DNA of 64,000 nucleotides from Odiellus spinosus. Its lineage: Eukaryota; Arthropoda; Arachnida; Opiliones; Phalangiidae. Positions 33,451-45,400 of this stretch are shown here, one piece after another (the first letter of the stretch is position 1; each line of letters begins with the position of its first letter). A program made the translations under genes and the position numbers. A model generated the notes under the pieces. It saw only the letters and a list, made by a program, of their open reading frames with translations. It ran no database searches and was not told where the DNA came from. Location: the NCBI GenBank assembly GCA_963920705.1, contig OY987230.1, positions 7,254,001-7,318,000 of the forward strand, in the 5' to 3' direction.

Positions 33451-36400
33451 CTGAAAAGTAAAATACCAATGTTAAGTTGCTGTACTGTTGCGCTTCTTTT
33501 AAAGACACGCAACCTGACTCGATTCAGGCATTGTTTAATTGATCTCGCTCCAACCTCTCGAATTTAATCTTCAGAAATTTTAAAAACTTTTAACGCTAAT
33601 TTTATTTTGCGTGACGTCGGTTTTAGGCTTTCCCAATGGGCGTTGGAAGTAATTTTTAAGTGGGTGGGTTGAACAAGTTGGTGAAGGCCAAATTATATGG
33701 GGCTCCATTACCCCAGGTCCAACGGTCGAGGGAGCTTGAGCCCACCCTGCCCCCCTCGCTTCCGACGTCCCTGAAAAATGGTCCAAAAGGGAAATTTCCA
33801 ACAGTATTCGACTAAATGAAAAAACTAGAACCCAACAAAAGTGGACCAACGGCATTTTATAATTGGATCCAGCATTTTTCTTGTATAATTTCACTTTTGG
33901 TCTATTGTTGGAATTTTTTCAATTTGGACCATTTTTCCCAAATTACAATATTTTTCCTCATTGGGAAAGTCTACTTCTTTCGTTATTCGACGTCAAGCGT
34001 ATTTAAAAACAGACTTGCGATTGGCCCGAGATCAATTTGACAAAGCCCGAATCGAGTCCGGTTGCGTGACCTAATATCTTAGTTATGGAATATTTTTTTT
34101 TCTTACCCTCCATAAGAGAAGAGCCAATAGTCCAAGAACAAGTAATCCACCACAAACGGCAAGTAGGATTATCCATAAAGGTATGTACGAGTAACCACTG
34201 TCTAAACCTTCGGGATTAACTGTAGTTGTGATCTAGAATATGTTAAAAGGTTGTTAAATCGTCACAAACTTGTGATTTAAATTAATTAAAGTACCCCTAA
34301 GGTTTGTATTCCTAAGTACGCTGGGCTGACATCGTAAGGTAGAGACGTAACTTTAGCAACAAATTTGGATGAAATTAAAACTTCTCCTAAGTTCATCTGA
34401 AATATAATGAAATATATAGAAACTTCTTCGATTCAAACGTTCAAAAATATAAATATTTGCAATATCACAACCTAATTGATCTCCTTGGCGATTTGGTTAA
34501 AAAAATGATCGGATATTATAATAATCTTGAAATTTTCGATTTAAAATTATTTATAAATTACCTTCAAACTTCTGGAATCATTCAAATAATATAATTGCGC
34601 ATGCAAATCTTCAATAAACTAAGTATATTCGTCTCCTTTGTGATTAGGTTAAAAAAGGCTCATATATAATCTAATTGTATTTGAAACTACACTTAAACTT
34701 TTAAACATATCAAATTCCCTATTAAAGTGAGATCATTTAGGTGAAATTGTTGCGCAAACATTTTAATAAAACTTAAGACTAGTTTCGTCCACTATTTTAA
34801 CTTACTTTTGTCACAGTTTGTGGCCAAAGACGTGACCTTAGTTTAAAGATAACTGGCCTCTCCTTTCTTAAATTAATTACGGTGCATTTAATTCGGGTAC
34901 ATAAAGTTGGACCACACGACTACAATATAGAAAACAAACAATTATAAACCCGCATATGCTTGAAGGCTTTTGAATTTGGCGCCAACTTGCCAGTTCACTT
35001 TCTATATCCTCGTCGTCAGAAGACGCCCTCCTACGTCTTAATAGTGTTTCGGTTTCAAGCGCGTTTTCAAGTGTGTTTTCAAGTTGGGGTTCGTCTTGAT
35101 CTAATGGTGAACTTAATTCATTGACAGCACTAGCTCCTCGTGTCGGTGCGCTTCTTAACTTCAGTTAAAATGTTTAGGTTAGTCCTTGTTCAAGTTTATA
35201 TTAGGCTTAAATTAATGACTAACCCTAATGCGTAGTGGATTGACAGAAACTTCCTCACACCTAGCGTTGCCAGTAATAATGGGTTGCTCCAAGAGGTACA
35301 GTAAATGTTCTTTGTCTAAGGTGTACGTCGGCCATAAGAGATAAACCACGGCTTCCTTAATGACGCTCAAGCCTTTGTTATCAACCTAAGAAAATCATTA
35401 ATTCGTAAATGTTAATTTATTTTTAACTCAAGGTGATTGGCTAAATTTTATTTACTCTGTATATGTGCGTAACTTCGGGTCCTATGTCGGCTTCGACATC
35501 TTTACGTTCCGGGTAAACGTCGGTGGCATTGTAACTGACCACCTTAGGCTTAGAAACTCTGAAAATGAAACCCAAAAAGTTTAGAATAATAATCTGAAGG
35601 TTAGGTAATGGAGGCATTAATGAAAATTATTCAGTAACCCCTCTTCACAAAGTACTTTTTCTTACCGGACAAATGTCCAGTGACAACCTTTCAAAAAAGT
35701 TATGGGGTATTTAAAAATTTTATCCGACAATGCCCAGCACTCATGCTTATTTCCATCCATGCCCGAAATAATTTGTATCAGACTACAGACTTCATCGTGA
35801 GCAAAACGCAATTAGTCAACGAGGTTACCCTTTAATCATCATGGAAGCGTTGGTCAGTGATTTTACGATACATAGTTCTATAATTTCTCATTTCTCGTTT
35901 AAAAAAAACATCAAAACAAATTACTTTACGTTTCCAAGTTGGAATTATAAATATTTAATTGGTTATTTCCACTGTGAGGCTGAGGCTAGGAGGATAAAGG
36001 GGAGATATATCTTCCTACGCTGAGGTATACGAAAGCGAGTTAAAATTTTCAACCTGTTTCTCGAATCAAAAGTTCACCTAAACCTCACCCGCGGGACCGT
36101 GATAGAAGCCGGTAGCCTGACGATGGCAAAGTCGAAAGGAATCGGAGTTAGAACTTTCAACTTTTTAGTGTGCGCGTATCGAAAATAAGAATGGACACAG
36201 GTCAAAATTAAACCAGCAAAAGTTATTACGCGAGTGAAAGATGCCAGTCAATCAAACCAGGGAATGTACTTAAATCAATATTACGACAAGTTTTGTGAAT
36301 TCGGAATTTCGAATTATAACGTTGGTCGCGCTAAGCCTCGGCCGTGGAGCTTCTTCCCCTTTACTCTTTCATTTTGTATCGGACCTTCATCACCCCCGTT

Positions 36401-39400
36401 CCCGATGTCACAGTAAGTGAACTTTTAATTGCTATTTTTCTTTTGTATTTTAAGGGTTCTTGTGTGTATACATAACACGTTGTTAAATAAATGCCAAGAG
36501 TACCATAACCTGGCTTCGGGAGGGAATAGATGGGAGAGATTTTGAAGCAATCTCCAAATTTCAGTCTTGTAGAGATGGATAATGGTGTACGATTCAATCA
36601 AGAAATTGGGAGAATTAAGTGATTAAAAATAGCTTTTCATAACGCTTCATAAAACTTGTACCTAAATGTGCATATCTAAGAATACGCATTGACCGTACAA
36701 ATTATATTTATTTGATGAATCTAAGTTGGGCATGATCTTGTAGTAAAATACTGTTACGATTCAACCAAATTAAATTGTGTACAAAAAGTAAAATGAATTG
36801 TTGTAGGAAACTAACTGTCCGAAAAACGCTGGGAAAATGTGGACACAATTGCGAAGTTATATAATAGTGGGACCAGGTTTTTCTTGAACATTTCAATGTT
36901 TTTTACCATTGACCTGCCCTTTCCTATATTTCACGGGTTATACCCAATAGACTAAAGTTAACGTATGGTGGTGATATTGGGAACCATATACCTTAGTAGC
37001 TCAGTTGGCAGGGTTCGTACACGACCTGGAAAACCTGGAAATGTCAGAGAATTTTGAAATTGGTCCGAAAGGTCAGGGAAAGTAAGGGAATTTGAAATTG
37101 ACCGAGAAAGGTCAGGGAATTTGAAATTGACCGAGAAAGGTCAGGGAATTTGAAATTGACCGAGAAAGGTCAGGAAATTTGAAATTGACCGAGAAAGGTC
37201 AGGGAATTTTAAATTCACCCAGAAAGGTCAGGGAATTCGAAATTGACCCAGAAAGGTCAGAGAATTTGAAATTGACCCAGAAAGGTCAGGGAATTTGAAA
37301 TTGACCCAGAAAGGTCAGGGAATTTGAAATTGACCCAGAAAGGTCAGGAAATTTGAAATTGACCCAGAAAGGTCAGGGAATTTGAAATTGACCCAGAAAG
37401 GTCAGGGAATTTGAAATTGACCCAGAAAGGTCAGGGAATTTGAATTTGACCCAGATAGGTCAGGGAATTTGAATTTGACCCAGATAGGTCAGGGAATTTG
37501 AATTTGACCCAGATAGGTCAAGGAATTTGAATTTGACCCAGATAGGTCAGGGAATTTGAAATTGACCCAGATAGGTCAGGGAATTTGAAATTGACCCAGA
37601 TAGGTCAGGGAATTTGAAATTGACCCAGATAGGTCAGGGAATTTGAAATTGACCCAGATAGGTCAGGGAATTTGAAATTGACCCAGATAGGTCAGGGAAT
37701 TTGAAATTGACCCAGAAAGGTCAGGGAATTTTAATTTGACCGAGAAAGGTCAGGGAATTTTAATTTGACCGAGAAAGGTCAGGGAATTTGAATTTGACCG
37801 AGAAAGGTCAGGGAATTTGAATTTGACCCAGAAAGGTCAGGGAATTTGAAATTGACCAGAAAGGTCAGGGAATAAGGAAATTTGCCCAAATGTCAGGGAA
37901 AGGTCAGGGAATTAGGAAATTTGCCCAAATGTCAGGGAAAGGTCAGGGAATTAGGAAATTTGCCCAAATGTCAGGGAATTTGAAAATGAGCCCAAATGGT
38001 CGGAGAAATTAAATTTCTGGTACGTGTAAAGGAACTGTTTATGATTGAGTGACATAATTATTAAAAACAGAAAATATTTGCCAAAAGATTAAAATGTTTT
38101 CTTATATTCTGAGTAAACTATCAACCCAGATTGATAAACTCTATGTCAGATATGAATAATAAATTCACAAAAAAAAAAAAAAAATGGTCAGGGATATTAT
38201 TTATAAATGGTCAAGGAAAAGCTGAAAAGTCAGGGAAATTAAATTTTTGTACGAACCCTGTTTAGTTAGATAATTGGACGGTTTCGGGAAGATGGTGCTT
38301 CAAACCCATCCCCAGTTGATGATTAATCTTTAAAAGCCTAGAATGTCTTCTGCCTGTTTCATTGGAAGTGGGCTCACCTTCTAGGCTTTCTCTTGGGAAC
38401 CAAAGCAAAGGGAAGCCAGGAGGTTACGTTTGTTTCCAGGGTGACAGGCAGAAGACATTTTACGCCTTTAACAAGTATCCACATGAAAATAAGAACTGCC
38501 TCCGCTTTACCCCTCTCGTGTATAGTAGCTGTAGATCGAGTATTAGCGCTAATAGTCGAAATGTGACGTCATTGTCTCGTAGTTAAAATTATATAACCAT
38601 TTTCAGATGATTGTGTAAAACCGAGTCTAAACTAAACCATAAGCCACTATTTTAGAACTGACGTAAAAATAGGTTAAAAATGAATAAATCATCAAAGAAG
38701 GCGATTAGGTGCGCCTGAAGAGTAGGTTTGTAAATGGGGGTTCCAAATATATTCCCAAGGCTCCCAAAATATACTTTTTAAGGAAATACCCAGGAAACGT
38801 TTTGAGTATAAGTAAGCGAGACTATAGGGAATGGTTTCCTCGGACTTATTCCACCATTTAGAGCGCAGTAGTAAAAGGGGCTGAAGAGCTTCTACAGTTG
38901 TAAGGAAACTTGGAGGTAAAAATGGAACAAATCTTTAGTTTATTTTCGTAACCATCTTGCAGAATAAAAATCGAAATTTTTCAAAACAATTTTTAGACAC
39001 GTTTTTTGTGTTTAAATTAAATTCTAAAGTTTGGTTAAGTCTGAATGTCGGGCCAATCACATTATTTCAGCCTTCAACAGTGCTTTTAGTGTCCTAACAT
39101 TAAAAGAATAGGCTGGCGTTTGATGACCAAAGGTCTTAGGCGTCAAACGCCGGCCTATTCTTTTAATGTTAGAACATTATACAACGCGCCATTGGGGTAC
39201 ACTCTTTATGCGCCGATCTCTTAAAAGATGTCAGTATTGCAGTTCCCATACTGATCCTATTCTGATTGTCTACGCTATGACGAGAGAGACAAACTAGCAG
39301 GGACGGAAATAAGCACAAGTCACTGGTCATTTGTCCGATAAATTTTCCAAATGTCCGATAAGAGAGGGGTCACTGGACAAATGTCCGATAGAAAAAAAGT

Positions 39401-42400
39401 ACTTTTCAATACAGGAAATGTAGCATTGTCCGGTTATTTTGTTAAATGTCCGATAACTTTTGAATTTTTAAGGGGGGTTACTGGACATTTGTCCAATAAG
39501 AAAAATTTCTTATTTCCGTCCCTGCAAACTAGGCGATCGAAAATCCCTCCCCTCGACGCGTTTCCCATAGCAACGGGTGTAATGCGTGGATAGGTACGAG
39601 AGTGAGGCGCAGGCACGCCATCTATTTTGATAATTCTTAATTATATCTGTACCCCAATGGCCGTAGCCCCTGGAAGTTAGTTTTTGAGTATGGAAATTTC
39701 GAATTCGTCAATTGCCTCTTGATTTCCATTTAGCTTATTGGCGCTACTCGGTCTACAGATACTCTGTTCTCGTGAAGAGGTTTTCTGGATCATTGTTGGG
39801 GTGGATGATAGTAAAACACACATTCTCTCTGTTGTGTAAATGCACACATTCTTGGTTTAATATTAAAATTACGTACCCCTCGACCACCATATCAACTTCA
39901 ACTCGAACGGGTAAAATCACTTTGGCGTGGTTATCTTCTTCGGTAGTTGCGTTTTCAGCGTTAGTACTTTGGGAAAGAAATCAAAAGAATTACTTTAAAG
40001 AACCTTAAATGGAGAATGCAACCTAAGAACAACTGATGTTTTTTATCGAGTCCTTATCGTTTAAATAGGCCTAATCTACCAATAATGAATAAATTACAAA
40101 TAAATATTAAACTAGAAATCAATTTAAATCTTACCCTGAAAATAGGCTTAGCTGGATTCATGGTGATCCTGAACTCCCCCATATAAGGGTCATCAATCAA
40201 TGTCATTGGTTGCTAGTCTTTATACGGGGAGTTCAGAATATCTCCATGAATCCAGCTAAGCCTATTTTGATGATAAGTTTTAAATTTTTTTCGAGTTTAA
40301 TATTTGTTTGTAACTTTTTTTTATTGGTGGATTAGGCCTATATTTAAACGATAAGGAATCGATAAAAATCACTTTTAGTTATGTTGCATTCTCCCTTTAA
40401 CTATATAATTACTTGCAATTAGGTTAGTAAATTTACCTGTTTAATTGGAAATCAAAGACGAAATTAGCCGCTCCGGAAACGGATGTAATTTTAGAAGGCG
40501 CCAATAATACTTTGAAATTCAACTACATCAAAGAGAAATAGGGGGTGGATGTTTAGGATACGGGTTTGACCTTGAAAAGATTAAAACTTCTTTAATTACC
40601 GTCTTATTAGTTGGTAATGGATTCCCGATATCGCAATAAAGTTCGTTGACCCCTGTTCGATCAGGATCGGCTCCGCTACAACTTATAGGGAAGTCCTGCG
40701 TTGATAACAAATAAAAAAAGACTCCAATCATTAAATTGAAAGCAATTTTTCATAAAAACCTTATCGACATTTAAGCTGAATAATACGATATTTTCTAATT
40801 ACATAGTTTTACAAATATATCGTGAAAGTTTGCTCATTTGTCTTTAGAGCTTGGAACTCTAATAACTTTTGTTAATTGAATAAGACCATCTTGAATATCG
40901 CGAAAAACATATCCATTTCTTCTTCGAGTTTACGTATTCCAATGTTAAAGCAATATTTTTTTTCGTACTCATTGTTGTAGGAAATTGATATGTTATACGA
41001 GTTATTCATTCGCCGATAAGAAAATTTGAAACTCGAGTTTCTTCGCCGATTTAAACCCAAATTGATATTTCGAAGCTAGAATGTAGTCATTTAGTCGGTT
41101 CCTTTCAATTTAGATTAAAATATAATTATGTTATAAAAAAAATGGTCTACCTCTTTTAGTTTTTTGGTTTTTATTTTATTTATTTTTTAATTTCGCGGGG
41201 GAGGGGGGGTCTTACACTGTGACGTGTGACGTCATGAGGCCCAACTTTTAAAATTTTTATTATCACTTTATTCAAGACCCCGAGGTCACATCTTTCACCT
41301 AGTATATATTTGGTTCTTGGAATTTGTTTCGTATCTAACTGGTAATCAAAAACAAAAGTTTCAAATTTTTGGAATTTTTATATTTATATTATGTACAGGG
41401 TGTTTCGAAAATGGTGTTAGGATCGAGCTCCAGTGGGTTCTATGGGCCATTTTAAGACGAAAATGCTCTATGACGTTTTGTCATAAGGGGCGCCGTTTAA
41501 GAGTTACGAAAGGACCCCTTAACGTACATTAATAAACGTATACTCAATGATAAAATACGTTTAAAAGCACGCGCTTGATAAAAATTGATTTTTACCATTG
41601 AGTATGCGGGTCATCCTCACAGGATTAATTTCGTAACTCTTAAACGGCGCCCTGTACGACAAAATGTCATAGAACATTTTCGTCTTAAAATGGCCTGTAG
41701 CTCGGTCCTACCACTATTTTCGAAACACCCTGAATATAATAAAATATAATATGAATATAAAAATTCCAAAAATTTGAAACTTTTGTTTTTGATTACCAGT
41801 TAAATACGAAACAAATACCAAGATTCAAACATATACTATGTGTCTTATAAACATATACTATCTGTCTTATAAATAAAAATTTTAAAAGTTGGGCCACATG
41901 ACGTCACACGACACAGTGTAGGACCCCTGAGAAATTAAAAAAAATTAAAAACCCAAAAACTAAAAGAGGTAGACCATTTTTGAGATGACCATCGGATTCC
42001 TCGCCTTTTACTCTATATACATGGGTAAATTCCAAAGAATCAACCGAAGCGCCAGTAAGATATTGGTATTTTCGCGAGAGCATAATCTTTTTTCTCTGAC
42101 GTTCTAAAAATCTTGGGGGTTTACTCTAAATTTCGCCAAAAATTCAATTATTTTTATTTTCATCTTAAAATCTGTGAAACCTAGTTTTTTAAGCATAGAA
42201 ACAAGTGTACCAAATTTCATTAATATCTGCCCACCCCTGGTTGCATGCCTAGGTGAAACCATATGGAATGACCCTATAGTCTATTTTTAAGCAAACGGAT
42301 TATATCTGAATATAATTCAGTAGGTCTATCCAATTAATAAATATTATATCAACTCCGAGCATTATACCGAAATGTTTTATATCCCCGACTCTTTCTGGCA

Positions 42401-45400
42401 CTTTTGGGCTCGTATTTAAATTAAAGGTTGGGTTTAAGCCTTGTTATATTAAATGGAAAACTTAGAATTATCTTTAAGCTGACATGATGTGAGCGCTACT
42501 ATTTCGTTTCAATAGATCGATGTGCGGTAATCATTTATCATTTTCAAATATCCCAATACTATCAATCGATCAAATATAGGGAAAGTACCCTCGAATTCCC
42601 CCCCCCCCCGGATGATGAATTTCATAAATCTTACCAGTTTACTCTTGTCAACGTTGATGTAACTAACTTCTAGAGGCATTTTCAAATACATCATGGCTTC
42701 GAACGCGTCCTCGCCCTTGTTTTTGATTACAACGTTCAGTTCCAATCTTTGGTTCGTTCCGATCAAGTATTGATCCATATTTCTGTAACCAAAATAACAT
42801 TGTGTTATAGCCTTGGAATCTAGACACTTGAAATACAATCCCTGGCCTGATGAGGTACTAAAACAATTTGAGCCATTAGTGGCGCCTCTATTTTGTCCTA
42901 CGTAGGCTTATACATGTTTATTAGAGGCCACTATTTGGGTCGAAGCTGTCAAGCTGACCTTTTTAGTTACGCAAAACTAATTTTGAGTCATTGCTAAGGT
43001 CCGCCATTGTCCTCTACCATCAAATTCAGGGGTATACACGAAAAAATTGTCTACTACCATAGGCAGGGTCCTACGCGAAAACATATATACTATCAAAGGC
43101 CTACGTGAAACAATTGTCTACTATGAAAGGCAGGGATCTTCGCGAAAAAATCTCTAATATCAAAGGCAAGGACCCACGCAGTTTTTTTCGGGCCCACTTG
43201 AAATTTACATTTATGATAGCCTACTCAGCCTACCCCTGGCGTAGCCACTTAATTTTGAGCTAAATGAGCTATAGCAGCCAAAAGGCCTCAAATCGAGTTG
43301 TACAACTTACGGAGTAACTTCCAAAATTAAATTAGGAATGCATATATTATCTTGTCCGCAGTTTTTCTGTATCGTTATTTGTTTGTGCAATGAATTTGGT
43401 TCGTCCAAGTTGATAATCGGTTCTAGGTAATTGTAATTGTCCTTTGATTTGGGCCTGGGTATTAGGTCGTAAGTGATTTCCACGGAAATTGGGCTCAATT
43501 TATCCCTGAAATCGTTCTAAGATGGCGAAAAAACAAACTGATTGTTAATATCTTCGTTATTATGATTGTGTTGTTTTGTTAAGCAAGAACTCATTCGAGT
43601 TAACTGAGATCATATGGGAAAGGCATTTTAGGTTAGAAGTTCCCAAAGTTAAACCATTTCTCAATTAGAAGGTAATTATATAAAAAATAAAATTGGCTTA
43701 GTCATCTTGTTAAATCGCCACTGTATAGTAAATGAAGGGTGACGTAAGTTTAGTTTCCACTGGCGCGTGTAGCGGTTCATTTCCGGTATAACACCCTGAA
43801 CTATTAGGAATAATACTAAGGCAGAACTGAAAAGCTTTCGCGATAAGCTGAACAGTGATTGGGGAGGATTTTTGATGGTAAATTTTCTTGAAATCACGGA
43901 AGCAAGGGCCAAGTCAGGTTCTCAGTTAACTGGAAGAGTTCTTACCAGCATATGGCTCTACTTTTAAATAGGCGAAAACGCTGTTGCAGTGCTTTGATTC
44001 TTTTCTCAATGTTATCGTCGTGTTAGCCACGCTCAAAGATTCGCGACGCAGAAAATACAAGCGAGGTTTGTCCTTTTTCGAGTCCAGTTTAGTTTGATAG
44101 GTGAACTGTAATTCGGTCCCTACTCCAACGCCCGAGTACTCTAAGCAGAAAGATACGACGACGCTGAAACAATAACAAATTGAATCAAGTTTTCGCGTCC
44201 CATTGTAGTGACTTTAATCTCAACTAGGACTAAAAACTAATGGACACCTATCTTAAAGGGACTATCTTCGATTTTTAAAGCCCCCTTTAAAGTCTCCTTC
44301 TTTTAAAGCTTAGCAGACGACGTAAACCATAACATATTGTACAGTCAAAGCTAAGCTGTGTGCATAAGGGAAAAGTATTATATAGGAGCAAATTTCATAG
44401 CAGATGTGTCCTTTAAAGGGAAACATTATAGGGCAATTATTTCTAACGGCAAACGGTGCAAACAAAAGTAAGCCACTGTTTGCCGTTAAATGGCGCTTAT
44501 GAACGCCAGGATTTGTTGCTCCTCTATCTATTAAGATAGGTATCTAGTAGTTACTAGTTCATGGTCTCAGTGTCCAATTAAAGCTTACCATGCCACTAAA
44601 GTACCATCCTCCAAACTGCACCCTTTATTATTATCCAAACTTATCTTCTCTGGGTCAAGTTTCAAAGTGGAAGTCATTTTGACCACGGCACGTGACCTTT
44701 AAAACATAAGAAAGGTAAAATAAGTTACAATTTGTGGGCTTGCAGTTTAAATCTTTTCGAGTCTAAACCTTACTTTAAAAACACCACTCTATCCGAGGAA
44801 TACGCTCCAATGAGCAGATCTATAAGGAAAAGAAGTTAAAGGTCAAATACCCTAGTATACTTGTTAAAGATTGTAGTTGGAATAATTATATTTCCAATTG
44901 GAACTATCAAGCAAGTGGAGAAATCGTTGAAGGAAGAATGCAACCTAACAGCAAGTGATTTTTTTATCGATTTCCAATCGTTTGAATAGACCTATTCCAC
45001 CAGTAAAAAAACTAATATTAATCTAAAAATCAATTTAAAACTTACCATCAAAACTGGCTTAGCTGGATTCATGGAGATAAGGGCTAGCGACCAATGAAAT
45101 TGATCGATGGACCCTATATGGGGAATGCATGATCTCCATGAAGCCAGATAAGTCTATTTTCCGGGTAAGTTTTAAATTTATTTCTAGTTTAATATTTGTT
45201 CTTAAAATTTTTTCACTGATGGATTAATCATATTTAAACGATTAGGAATCGATAAAAAAATCACTTCTTGTTAGGTTGCATTCTCCCTTTAAACCAAAGT
45301 TCCCCTAGATTTCCATATACCACCTTCTTTCATTGGTCTATTGATGTAAAACACTATAGATGACCTCGTACTGGAGAAACAGATCAAGTCATCCACATAA

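Larger units (their letters stand above)
35559..39876 (-). other. Integrin intron (4.3 kb)
   Basis: Holds the large 29-bp-repeat element, hairpin and MITEs listed separately. Stretches 35720-36980 and 38470-38890 contain short frames but nothing recognisable. ACCGGACAAATGTCCAGTGAC at about 35665 is a diverged piece of the family seen at 39298. Confidence 0.75.

Noticed and set aside
33580-33894. 104-codon minus-strand frame before the integrin tail exon
   Set aside because: It sits in the GC-richer centre of an inverted-repeat element and has no integrin similarity or splice support.
36985-37012. TAGCTCAGTTGGCAGGGT, like a tRNA A box
   Set aside because: Only a 5' fragment is present. No anticodon arm or B box follows; the CAGGGTTCGTACA element begins at its end.
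37050-37990. Direct repeats resembling a CRISPR array
   Set aside because: Units are contiguous with no unique spacers, and the DNA is animal nuclear sequence.
43941-43961. Alternative downstream donor for integrin exon L (CTG|GTAAGA)
   Set aside because: Using it adds seven residues in a phase that does not fit the next exon.
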